Shown piece by piece: positions 37,484-44,235 of a DNA stretch of 64,000 bases. The position numbers and the translations under genes are program-made. Within the stretch, counting starts at the first letter, position 1. The number at the start of each line of letters is the position of its first letter. Under the pieces are notes generated by a model. That model saw only the letters and a program-made list of their open reading frames with translations. It did not search any database and had not been told where the DNA came from. The stretch comes from Kiritimatiellia bacterium (GTDB taxonomy: Bacteria > Verrucomicrobiota > Kiritimatiellia > CAIVKH01). Location of the stretch: the NCBI GenBank assembly GCA_027493775.1, contig JAOSKE010000003.1, positions 682,845-746,844 on the forward strand, in the 5' to 3' direction.

Positions 37484-37487
37484 GAAT

Positions 37488-37548
37488 GTCGAACATGCGC
37501 CTCCAGGGGGACTCTCCTTCGGAGAGCCCCTGAGGCTTGTCGTTTGAT
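37488..37548 (+). other. attC6
   Basis: R'' GTCGAAC (37488-37494) is the exact complement of the cassette start GTTCGAC. L'' GCCTCCAGG pairs with L' CCTGAGGC, leaving one base out. A GGGG...CCCC stem with CTCTCC/GGAGAG crowns it. R' GTTTGAT (37542-37548). 61 bp, same family as attC7. Confidence 0.93.
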
Positions 37549-37560
37549 CAATGAAGCGTC

Positions 37561-37589
37561 TTGACGTCATGCCGTCACAGCGGTACATT
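37561..37589 (+). promoter_or_regulatory. Promoter of the cassette 7 toxin-antitoxin pair
   Basis: -35 TTGACG (37561-37566), a 17-bp spacer and -10 TACATT (37584-37589). The antitoxin ATG at 37599 is 9 bases further, leaving a leader of only a few bases. Confidence 0.65.
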
Positions 37590-37598
37590 ATATCCATT

Positions 37599-37820
37599 AT
37601 GAGCAAAGCAACCCTATACCTTGATGAGACGATCCATAAAGCAATTCGGCTTAAAGCTGCCGAGACGCGCCAATCCATGTCCGACCTGGTCAATGATGCT
37701 CTCCGTGCAAGCCTAACTGAAGACCTTGATGATCTTCACGAGATCAAGAAGCGGCGACAGGAAAAAACAGTTGGGTTTGAGGCGTTTCTGGGGCAATTGA
37801 AAAAAGATGGCATCATTTAA
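37599..37820 (+). CDS. Cassette 7: antitoxin (RelB/CopG-like)
   Basis: 73 residues from MSKATLYLDETIHKAIRLKA. The N terminus resembles a ribbon-helix-helix DNA-binding fold (beta strand ATLYLDETIHKAI, then helices), which would repress the operon. The C-terminal part (KKRRQEKTVGFEAFLGQLKK) would wrap the toxin. I prefer this start to one 48 bp upstream because the upstream stretch holds the promoter. It overlaps the toxin by 14 bp. Pairs such as this stabilise cassette arrays. Confidence 0.85.
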   Translation: MSKATLYLDETIHKAIRLKAAETRQSMSDLVNDALRASLTEDLDDLHEIKKRRQEKTVGFEAFLGQLKKDGII

Positions 37821-38067
37821 GATCGAATTTGCCACCAGCGTTCGGAAAGATTTCAGAAATATTCCAAAGCACGACGCAGCCAGGATACTGAAACGAATCG
37901 AGGGATTAGCCGAGAACCCTCACCCATCGGATAGCAAGAAACTTTCTGGTGATAATGCCATGAGGATTCGCATCGGCGTATATCGTGTCATCTACGAAAT
38001 CCGCAATGATATTTTGCTTGTTCTCGTCCTTAAAGTCGGGCACCGAAAAGATATTTACCGAAAATAG
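37807..38067 (+). CDS. Cassette 7: ParE/RelE-family toxin
   Basis: 86 residues with the typical fold: FKIEFATSVRKDFRNIP, ARILKRIEGLAENPH, then the strand pair RIRIGVYRVIYEIRNDILLVLVLKVGHRKDIYRK. The RVIYEI and VGHRKDIY ending is a hallmark of RelE/ParE. RelE-type toxins cut mRNA on the ribosome and ParE-type toxins poison gyrase; the sequence alone does not decide. The start codon lies inside the antitoxin gene, so translation is coupled. Confidence 0.9.
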   Translation: MASFKIEFATSVRKDFRNIPKHDAARILKRIEGLAENPHPSDSKKLSGDNAMRIRIGVYRVIYEIRNDILLVLVLKVGHRKDIYRK

Positions 38068-38071
38068 AATG

Positions 38072-38134
38072 ATCGAACATGCGCCTCCAGCGGGACGCGG
38101 CGTGCCGCCGCGCCCCTGAGGCTGGTCGTTGGGC
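38072..38134 (+). other. attC7
   Basis: R'' ATCGAAC (38072-38078) differs by one base from the complement of the cassette start GTTTGAT. L'' GCCTCCAG pairs with L' CTGAGGC. R' GTTGGGC (38128-38134). 63 bp, same family as attC6. Confidence 0.92.
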
Positions 38135-38147
38135 AGAGGATTACAGA

Positions 38148-38969
38148 ATGAGCTTTGTCGCAGATAGACTACGCCGAGCGAATGATGAGGCAGCGAGGCT
38201 TCAGGAGCAGATCGCTCGTGAATCAGAACAAGAGGCCCGCGCATCCGAGCGCATCGCCCGAGCGACCGATAGCCTCTCTCGCGCGTCATCACCCTCATCG
38301 GCACAACATTACCAGCGTGAAGTCCAGAGCCAACAACGAGAGGTTGCGCGGCACCAGAGTGCGCGGGCACGACTGAGTTCCGACCTTGCGCGAAAACAAC
38401 GGGATATTGCGAACCATCAGCGGGACTTGATGCGGGAGCAACAGGAGGAATCCAGGAAGACTGCGGATGTGATCCGACAACTCCAAGAACAGAATCGCGC
38501 GCAACAGGAGCGAATCGCTCGAACGACCCTCTCATCTGTCGCAGCGGCGGAGATTGCCTCGCATGACGCATTCATTTCGCACGCATCCGAGGATAAACCC
38601 GATCTCGTTCGCCCATTGGCAGAGGCCTTGACAACAAGAGGACTTCAGATTTGGTACGATGAATTCCAGTTGACGGTCGGTGACAGCCTGCGGCGCTCCA
38701 TTGACAGGGGTCTAGCCGGATCCAGATTTGGGATCGTCGTGCTGTCACCAGACTTCTTCGCCAAGAACTGGCCTCAATACGAGCTGGATGGCCTTGTAGC
38801 GAAGGAAAACGAAGGTCGGAAGGTTGTCCTCCCACTCTGGCACCGGGTATCAAAGAACGATGTCTTGAAGTACAGCCCTACGCTTGCCGATCGGGTTGCT
38901 CTGAGCACAGCAATGTTCACAATCGAGGAACTTGCGGACAAACTGGCGGAAGTTCTCAAGAAACCATGA
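38148..38969 (+). CDS. Cassette 8: coiled-coil TIR-domain protein
   Basis: 273 residues from MSFVADRLRRANDEAARL. AGAGGA lies 8 bases upstream, and the cassette start is 19 bases upstream. Residues 1-130 form a long charged coiled coil (QEQIARESEQEARASERIA). Residues 140-273 are a TIR domain: DAFISHASEDKPDLVRPLA, YDEFQLTVGDSLRRSID and IVVLSPDFFAKNWPQYELDGLV, with the catalytic Glu expected near residue 212. Bacterial TIR proteins of this kind commonly degrade NAD+ during anti-phage defence. A coiled coil as the only other domain may serve oligomerisation or sensing. No other defence partner lies in the cassette. Confidence 0.9.
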   Translation: MSFVADRLRRANDEAARLQEQIARESEQEARASERIARATDSLSRASSPSSAQHYQREVQSQQREVARHQSARARLSSDLARKQRDIANHQRDLMREQQEESRKTADVIRQLQEQNRAQQERIARTTLSSVAAAEIASHDAFISHASEDKPDLVRPLAEALTTRGLQIWYDEFQLTVGDSLRRSIDRGLAGSRFGIVVLSPDFFAKNWPQYELDGLVAKENEGRKVVLPLWHRVSKNDVLKYSPTLADRVALSTAMFTIEELADKLAEVLKKP

Positions 38970-38973
38970 AACT

Positions 38974-39045
38974 GCCGAACCAGCGGGTGGAGCGTATTTG
39001 CTCCCCGCGGACGGCTCGCAAATCCGCTCACCCTCGACGTTGGGC
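38974..39045 (+). other. attC8
   Basis: R'' GCCGAAC (38974-38980), one mismatch to the complement of cassette start GTTGGGC. L'' GCGGGTGGAGCG and L' CGCTCACCC, same family as attC2. R' GTTGGGC (39039-39045). 72 bp. Confidence 0.92.
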
Positions 39046-39325
39046 ATCTATGCCGCTTTGGTGAACGTATGCAGCCAGAAGATGAATTCATATATATGGG
39101 GTCAGACTCGATTTCTCGGTGTCTGCCCCCGTTTTTACCACCATTTCTTCTCTCGTCGCCCCCAAGTCATCGATTCTGTCGGGGCGACAACTATTCTGAC
39201 GCGGGGGCGTCCGCGGAAGGTGCTGGGTGACTGGCGAGAAATCGAGTCTGACCCCATATTTTGTACTGAATTCAAACGTTAGTGCGCAGGAAACAGCAGG
39301 CAGCGTTTATACTAGGAGGGCAAGT
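39046..39325. other. Leader of cassette 9
   Basis: About 280 bp between attC8 and the hydrolase gene. Most of it (39094-39259) is the inverted-repeat element listed next. The last 60 bases carry the ribosome site AGGAGGG at 39314-39320. Confidence 0.6.
39094..39259. mobile_element. 166-bp inverted-repeat element (MITE or transposase remnant)
   Basis: Perfect 25-bp terminal inverted repeats (39094-39118 and 39235-39259) begin ATATGGGGTCAGACTCG on the outside. An internal hairpin, GTCGCCCC/GGGGCGAC, is also present. GGGGTCAGAC ends are common around REP-associated (IS200-like) transposases, and the frame RGRPRKVLGDWREIE at the right end resembles the C terminus of such transposases. No intact transposase remains. 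It lies inside an integron cassette, upstream of the hydrolase gene. Confidence 0.75.
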
Positions 39326-40306
39326 ATGCAAAATCGTCGTTACTACCGAGACCAGAGCGCATGGCGAGAACTGCAGAAGTTCCTGCCGGAACGACTTCGA
39401 CTCGATGACTCTACGGCGCCAGAAGAAGATTTCTGGGAGTGGTATGGCAATACTGTCCATCTTGATCGCTATCGAAATCCTAATGCTCCAGCACGAGTCA
39501 TTCTTCATCACGGCGTTGGCACAAACGGCCGCCAAATGACGCTCATATTAGGAGCCCCGCTAGCGAAGCGTGGTTTTGATGTTGTTGCCTTAGACAACCT
39601 TGGCTACGGTATGACATCAGTATCGCCGGGCATGAAATACACTTACGACGACTGGGTTCGCTTGGCTGTAGATTTCGTGGCCGCGGAAAACGCCCGTGAT
39701 AAACGCCCAGTCATTTTGTACGGCCTGAGCGCCGGCGGAATGCTTACCTACCATGTCGCTGCAGCCGCTCCCCGTGGGGCCGTGCAAGGCATCGTGGGAA
39801 TGGCATTCCTCGATCAGCGGCACCAGCAGGTTCGTGACGAAACTTCCCACGATATCCTTACTTCGCGGCTTGGCATCCCCATTATGAGTTTTCTGGCCAA
39901 AACACCTCTGGCCTCGCTCCGCTATCCAATGACCCTCGCGTCCAAAATGTCGGCGCTCGCCAACGTCCCTGGTGCAATGAAGGTCTTCTTGGGTGATCGC
40001 ACATCAGCCGGAAATGTTGCGTCACCGCGTTTCCTGTCCAGCTACATGAACTACATCCCGGCCATTGAGCCAGAGCTGTTTGACGTTTGTCCCATCCTAC
40101 TGACGCAGCCTGCTGCAGACCGCTGGACGCCGCTTCACCTAAGCACGCCTGTGCTGTCCAAAATAAATAGGGTCGCAGTGCAAGAAGTGATGCTCGAAAA
40201 TGCGGGGCACTATCCCTTAGAGGATCCGGGCCTACAGCAAATGGTGGACTCGATAGAGGCCTTTCTAAGGCGAGTGATTGCGAACACCACAAAGAGTGCG
40301 CCCTAA
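39326..40306 (+). CDS. Cassette 9: alpha/beta-hydrolase
   Basis: 326 residues from MQNRRYYRDQSAWRELQKF, with AGGAGGG 6 bases upstream. The fold is clear: oxyanion-hole region LHHGVGTNGRQM, nucleophile elbow YGLSAGGML, later acid region and terminal histidine in LENAGHYPLED. No signal peptide is seen, so it is cytoplasmic. The substrate is unknown; monoacylglycerol-lipase- or haloalkane-like relatives are the nearest impressions. It fits the common class of metabolic cargo in cassettes. The stop TAA forms part of attC9. Homologous transfer of the cassette from a proteobacterium is possible given its attC type. Confidence 0.88.
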   Translation: MQNRRYYRDQSAWRELQKFLPERLRLDDSTAPEEDFWEWYGNTVHLDRYRNPNAPARVILHHGVGTNGRQMTLILGAPLAKRGFDVVALDNLGYGMTSVSPGMKYTYDDWVRLAVDFVAAENARDKRPVILYGLSAGGMLTYHVAAAAPRGAVQGIVGMAFLDQRHQQVRDETSHDILTSRLGIPIMSFLAKTPLASLRYPMTLASKMSALANVPGAMKVFLGDRTSAGNVASPRFLSSYMNYIPAIEPELFDVCPILLTQPAADRWTPLHLSTPVLSKINRVAVQEVMLENAGHYPLEDPGLQQMVDSIEAFLRRVIANTTKSAP

Positions 40307-40362
40307 CAATTCGTTGCAGCGGACAGCCCCTTCGGGCCTGCTGCTGAACTCAAACGTTGGGC
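40301..40362 (+). other. attC9 (proteobacterial-type)
   Basis: R'' CCCTAAC (40301-40307), i.e. the complement of cassette start GTTGGGC with an inserted T. L'' region TAACAATTCGTTGCAGC and L' CTGCTGAACTCAAACG, with the CCCCTTCGGG tip. R' GTTGGGC (40356-40362). 62 bp. TAACAATTCGTT...AACTCAAACGTT is the classic form in Pseudomonas and Xanthomonas cassettes. Confidence 0.95.
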
Positions 40363-40375
40363 CTAAACCCCCGTA

Positions 40376-40407
40376 TTGACGTCCCTCCACGGTATAGGTA
40401 CTATACC
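40376..40407 (+). promoter_or_regulatory. brnTA promoter and operator
   Basis: -35 TTGACG (40376-40381), a 17-bp spacer and -10 TACTAT (40399-40404). A perfect palindrome GGTATAG-GTA-CTATACC (40391-40407) covers the -10. The BrnT ATG at 40411 is 6 bases after the -10, so the mRNA is probably leaderless. BrnA is the expected repressor. Confidence 0.75.
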
Positions 40408-40410
40408 ACT

Positions 40411-40674
40411 ATGGACTTTGAGTTCGACCCGCAAAAGAGCGGCATCAATGCGGAAAAACATGGCATTGACTTTAAGGCTGCTCGGTTGCTTTGGAATGAC
40501 CCGAACAGGGTAGAGTTCACCGCTCGCTTCAAAGACGAGGAAAGACACGGACTTGTTGCGAGTCTCGATAATCGGATGTGGTGTGCCATTTTTACGCTTC
40601 GAGGCGAGAAGGTCAGAATCATTTCGGTGCGGAGGGCGAGAACATATGAAGAAAAACTCTACAATGACAGCTAA
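40411..40674 (+). CDS. brnT: Cassette 10: BrnT toxin
   Basis: A RelE-fold ribonuclease toxin of 87 residues. The BrnT signature is present: MDFEFDPQKSGINAEKHGIDF, then FKDEERHGLVASLDNRM and the final RIISVRRARTYEEKLY. I start at the ATG at 40411 rather than an in-frame ATG at the cassette boundary, because the promoter ends just before it. It overlaps brnA by 29 bp and comes first in the operon, as usual for this module. Confidence 0.93.
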   Translation: MDFEFDPQKSGINAEKHGIDFKAARLLWNDPNRVEFTARFKDEERHGLVASLDNRMWCAIFTLRGEKVRIISVRRARTYEEKLYNDS

Positions 40675-40900
40675 GCAGTTCGATGAGCGGTTTGATCGCG
40701 GCGAAGATATTTCTACGTTTGTGGACACCTCCAGCATCAAGCGCCCTGGCCTTGCGGCTCGCCGTGTGAATGTCGATTTTCCTGAATGGGTTATCCAGAG
40801 CTTGGATACAGAATCAAAACTGATCGGGGTAAGTCGTCAATCACTCATCAAGCTGTGGATATCAGAAAGACTTCAGAAAGAACGCCAAGCGAAGGCCTAA
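40646..40900 (+). CDS. brnA: Cassette 10: BrnA antitoxin
   Basis: 84 residues from MKKNSTMTAKQFDERFDRG. The C-terminal ribbon-helix-helix (RRVNVDFPEWVIQSLDTESKLIGVSRQSLIKLWISERL) binds DNA, and the N-terminal part neutralises BrnT. It represses its own promoter, and the palindrome over the -10 is the likely site. A second ATG 18 bp further is possible. The stop lies within the R'' box of attC10. Confidence 0.93.
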   Translation: MKKNSTMTAKQFDERFDRGEDISTFVDTSSIKRPGLAARRVNVDFPEWVIQSLDTESKLIGVSRQSLIKLWISERLQKERQAKA

Positions 40901-40956
40901 CATCTCCCCCCAGTGGGACGCCTGAAGCCGGGCGCCCCTGCGGATTGTCGTTCGGG
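40895..40956 (+). other. attC10
   Basis: R'' GCCTAAC (40895-40901) and R' GTTCGGG (40950-40956), with arms CAGTGGGACGCC and GGGCGCCCCTG around a short loop. The L' side GGATTGTCGTT resembles attC6. 62 bp. It is the last attC that I can identify. Confidence 0.88.
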
Positions 40957-41287
40957 CTTAAAGACCGCGACTTCGCCATCCCTCTACATCGGGGTGGACA
41001 TCCCTTGATTGGGTGGACAGGGGGTAGAAAGTCGGGCAGAAGGAAATCCGCGAGCGCAAAACGATACGATGAGGATTTCCGCCGGAATGCGGTGGGGGTG
41101 CCAATTATCAGCAGGCAACCAATTATTGTTTAGGGGTCGAAGCGCTGGTTGTCGCGGCCCCTCAATGATCTGCGGGCTGTTTGCGGACTGGACATGGGGC
41201 TTCTTTCTGTGCCGTGGGCAGGGAATTGGATGGGTTTCGCGGATTTGATGGCTTTTTCGGACTTGAGGCTCTATAAGGTGGCACACT
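40957..41287. other. Right border of the cassette array
   Basis: About 330 bp with no intact gene. It holds the IS3-like remnant around 41010-41094. No further attC follows. A simple GTT site at 40950 may have taken the last cassette. Confidence 0.55.
41010..41094 (+). pseudogene. Remnant of an IS3-type transposase start
   Basis: The frame at 41056-41094 reads AKRYDEDFRRNAV, matching the N terminus of IS3-family OrfA proteins. TGGACAGGGGGT at about 41010 could be the left end of the element. The reading frame is lost immediately after. About 80 bp survive. Confidence 0.45.
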
Positions 41288-41929
41288 ATGAGCGCAACAC
41301 AGCTAGAATGGATCGGGTATATCGCGTCCGGGGTCCTTGCCCTTTCGTTTATTATCACGAACGTATGGTACTTCCGCTGGGTGAACCTGATCGGGGCCTC
41401 CCTCTTCGCGGTGTATGGGTTGTTGATCAAGTCCATGCCGGTCTTCTACCTCAATGGACTCATCGCCGGGATTGATGTGTTCTTCATTTTTCAAATGATG
41501 AACAAGGTGGATTATTTCCACTATCTGACCAGCACCTATCGGGATAACGAGTTCCTCCGGTACTTCCTGCGCTATTATTCACGCGACATCAGCTACCACT
41601 TCCCGCGCTTTGACCTTGATGAGTGTCCGCCCGATCAAAAGTTCACATTCGTCGTCCGCAACGCCGTTTCTGTTGGTCTCTTTGCATATCACATTGAGGG
41701 CGACTGCGCGGTTATTGATCTCGACTACACGATCCCGGCCTACCGCGACCTGAAAAACACCCGCTACCTGATCCGCGATGCGCTGGCGGACGAATTCGCT
41801 CAACACAGCATCAAGCGCCTCTGCACCTACACCACTGTCCCGCAACACATCCGCTACATCAAACGCCTCGGTTTCACCGAAGACAAAGACCGCTCGCACG
41901 CGTTCCATCTGGAACTCCCGATGGCGTAG
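41288..41929 (+). CDS. YgjV-like membrane protein with GNAT-like C terminus
   Basis: 213 residues. The first 80 form three hydrophobic segments (WIGYIASGVLALSFIITNVWYF, LIGASLFAVYGLLI, FYLNGLIAGIDVFFI) as in YgjV/inner-membrane proteins. Residues 100-213 look like an acetyltransferase fold (VIDLDYTIPAYRDLKNTRYLIRDALADEF, then HIRYIKRLGFTEDK). The pairing is known in several phyla, with no defined function. An ordinary chromosomal gene, so the array ends before it. Confidence 0.75.
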   Translation: MSATQLEWIGYIASGVLALSFIITNVWYFRWVNLIGASLFAVYGLLIKSMPVFYLNGLIAGIDVFFIFQMMNKVDYFHYLTSTYRDNEFLRYFLRYYSRDISYHFPRFDLDECPPDQKFTFVVRNAVSVGLFAYHIEGDCAVIDLDYTIPAYRDLKNTRYLIRDALADEFAQHSIKRLCTYTTVPQHIRYIKRLGFTEDKDRSHAFHLELPMA

Positions 41930-41956
41930 CGGGGCCGACGAAATAGCCGGGGACGC

Positions 41957-42919
41957 TTATGCCCCGACGAATTCAGAAACGACGTGATCAATCGGGAGCA
42001 GTCCAACTACGCCCTTTTCTCCATCTGTGACGAAAACGACGGGTTGGCGCGTGACACGCATTCGCGGTAGGACGTGATCGGCCGGGACTGATTGATCCAC
42101 GAGTTGCGGTACTCGCATATAGTCTTTTGCGCACTTTCCTTCTGGGTTGGGGTCGCAAAGAACATCCATTACATAGACTACGCCGACGAATTTTTTCTCT
42201 ACGCGATCGAATACGGGAAACTGGTTGAAGGGGCGCGCGCGGGCGACGAGCTTCAGGTCCTCGACCGAAGTATCGTGATGCACATAAACGATCTGATCGC
42301 GCGGAACCATAATTTCACCGCAGGTGATCGTCTTCAGCTCCATCACACTGGCGATCATATCCACTTCTTCGTTTGTGAGGGCGCCATCTTTCTGCACTTC
42401 CTTGGTCAGGTGCAACAGTTCTTCACGCGTGATCGTCGGCTGCGCGACCTGCGCCGAGGCGGGGGTGGGCACAAGCACTCCGACTATGCGCATAAACAGC
42501 CAGCTCAGCGGGCGCAGCAACCGCGCCATTCCCGCCAGCACAGGCGCGAACAAAAGACTGCGCGGCGCAGGCGAGCTTTGGAACCATGCTTTGGGGAAGT
42601 ACTCGCAGAACACGAGCAGGCCGAGCGTAATGATCACTGTCGCCAACACGGAGCCGGGTGCACCGAGCAGGCGTGCGCCGATGCTGACGGCAACGACGGA
42701 CACCACGGTGTGCGCGATGTTTCCACCGACGAGCGCGGTGCCGAGCAAATAGTCGGAGTTGCTCAAGAAGTGCTGGAGCGTCATCGCACCTTTCACTTTG
42801 CGCCGAACGAGATGGCGCAGGCGCAGACGGTTGATCGAAATCAAACCTGTCTCGATGCCGGAAAAGAATCCGGCGGCGAGCAGGCTTGTCACAATAATAA
42901 TCAGTTCAAGCGCACTCAC
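41957..42919 (-). CDS. CNNM/hemolysin-type protein with CBS pair (short)
   Basis: 320 residues. A DUF21 membrane domain of four segments (ELIIIVTSLLAAGFFSGIETGLISINRL...) is followed by a CBS pair (GEIMVPRDQIVYVHHDTSVEDL; RVTRQPVVFVTDGEKGVVG). It lacks the C-terminal transporter-associated domain found in its neighbour. The family is linked to magnesium or cobalt transport. The start overlaps the stop of the neighbouring CNNM gene by 4 bp, so both are translated from one message and may form a heterodimer. Confidence 0.88.
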   Translation of the reverse strand: MSALELIIIVTSLLAAGFFSGIETGLISINRLRLRHLVRRKVKGAMTLQHFLSNSDYLLGTALVGGNIAHTVVSVVAVSIGARLLGAPGSVLATVIITLGLLVFCEYFPKAWFQSSPAPRSLLFAPVLAGMARLLRPLSWLFMRIVGVLVPTPASAQVAQPTITREELLHLTKEVQKDGALTNEEVDMIASVMELKTITCGEIMVPRDQIVYVHHDTSVEDLKLVARARPFNQFPVFDRVEKKFVGVVYVMDVLCDPNPEGKCAKDYMRVPQLVDQSVPADHVLPRMRVTRQPVVFVTDGEKGVVGLLPIDHVVSEFVGA

Positions 42920-44178
42920 CTCGGGGCCTCCCCGGAATCGGGCGCAATGGTGCTTTTGGCGTCAGGCAAAATTTCCAACTGGGCGAGCGTTACGCGCAGG
43001 CGCTGGGTTTGCAATACGGTCACGCGAATCCCCTGCGCTTCAACCACGTCGTCTTTTTCGGGCAAACGCCCCAGGTGGTGGGCGATCCAGCCGGCGAGAC
43101 GATCAGCGCCCTCGGCCTCCAGTTGCAGGCCGAGTTTGCGTTCGAGTTCTTCAAGGCTGAAGTTTGCGTCCATCAGCCAGCGCCGCGGGCCCGCGGGCTG
43201 GAACAATGGTCGCGGGCGATTCAATTCCTGATACACCTCACCGGTGATTTCTTCGAGAATATCGCCGCGTGTAACAACTCCTGCGATTCCGCCGTATTCA
43301 TCCACGACGATCGCGCTACGTTGCCGCTCGTTCTGAAACTGCACGAGCAGGCGGTTTAGGGGCGTGGTTTCGGGCACAAAGAACGCTTCTTCGCGCGCGA
43401 GGTCGAGACGGTGTTCGGGGTCCAGCAGGAAGCGGCGGACGTTGAGAAAGCCTTCGACGTTCTCCAATTCCTCCCGATAGATCGGCAAAAACTTGCGCCG
43501 GGCGTTTTGTGCGATTTTAACGAAGGTGGAGTGATCCTCATCGAGGTCCAGTCCGACGATGTCCACGCGCGGCGTCATCACGTCGCTGGCATTCATATCT
43601 TCGAGCTGGATGATTGATTTGATCATCGCCAGTTCGTCGGCATTCAGGATTCCCTCTTCGTTCCCGATTTCGAGGACGGTCTTGAATTCGTCTTCGCTCA
43701 TCCCGCGACTGCGTTTTCGGAAAACGGTCTCGAAGGACTTGGTCAGTCGCTCCAGCAAAAGTCGCAGGGGGGTGAATGCAACGGTGAGCGCATTAAGAAT
43801 CGGGGCATACGTCGGCGCGAGGCTTTCGGCCATTCGCAGGCCGAGTCGCTTGGGGCCAGCCTCGCCAAAAACAATCAGCAACCCTGTGACGGTCGGGATT
43901 GCGATAATCGCCGCGAAGCGCGGCGCGATTCCTTCGGCCACCTTGAAACCGACTGCGGCAATGACCACATTGACGATGGTGTTGCCGATGAGGATGGTCG
44001 AGAGCAGCCGCCGGGGGTTGCTCAACATATCGTGCACGCGCTTGCCCATCGCGGGTTTTTGCTGCGTCAGCCGGCGCACCTGGAGCGGATTAAGAGAGAA
44101 AAATATCGTTTCGCTGCTGGAAAAAAACGCCGATGCGGCCAGCAGAATCAAAAATGCTACCAGTTCAACGTATATCAT
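42916..44178 (-). CDS. CNNM/hemolysin-type protein with CorC domain (full length)
   Basis: 420 residues with all three parts: DUF21 membrane domain (ASAFFSSSETIFFSLNPLQV), CBS pair (ASDVMTPRVDIVGLDLDEDHSTF; GGIAGVVTRGDILEEITGEV) and CorC_HlyC domain (LMDANFSLEELERKLGL). The family includes CorC/YhdP and CNNM proteins involved in Mg2+ or Co2+ efflux. First gene of the pair. It is divergent from yjbQ, 57 bp away. Confidence 0.92.
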   Translation of the reverse strand: MIYVELVAFLILLAASAFFSSSETIFFSLNPLQVRRLTQQKPAMGKRVHDMLSNPRRLLSTILIGNTIVNVVIAAVGFKVAEGIAPRFAAIIAIPTVTGLLIVFGEAGPKRLGLRMAESLAPTYAPILNALTVAFTPLRLLLERLTKSFETVFRKRSRGMSEDEFKTVLEIGNEEGILNADELAMIKSIIQLEDMNASDVMTPRVDIVGLDLDEDHSTFVKIAQNARRKFLPIYREELENVEGFLNVRRFLLDPEHRLDLAREEAFFVPETTPLNRLLVQFQNERQRSAIVVDEYGGIAGVVTRGDILEEITGEVYQELNRPRPLFQPAGPRRWLMDANFSLEELERKLGLQLEAEGADRLAGWIAHHLGRLPEKDDVVEAQGIRVTVLQTQRLRVTLAQLEILPDAKSTIAPDSGEAPR

Positions 44179-44235
44179 GTTTGGCCGGGGGCCGTTCTTG
44201 CGTGGCCCACCGGACTAGCCTAACATGGCCTCCCG

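Larger units (their letters stand above)
32770..40956 (+). mobile_element. Integron gene-cassette array without integrase (CALIN-type), ten attC sites
   Basis: Ten hairpin-forming attC sites lie in one orientation after successive genes at 33259, 34260, 34457, 34652, 36752, 37488, 38072, 38974, 40301 and 40895. Each runs from an R'' box ending AAC to an R' box starting GTT, with inner L''/L' arms that pair apart from extrahelical bases. Cassettes begin at the TT of R'. In cassettes 2, 3, 4 and 6 the R'' box is the exact reverse complement of that cassette's own first seven bases (e.g. GTTGGAC start, GTCCAAC end), as the recombination mechanism predicts. No tyrosine recombinase is encoded in the window. 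The left end (32769) is inferred; the right end lies after 40956. Confidence 0.93.
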
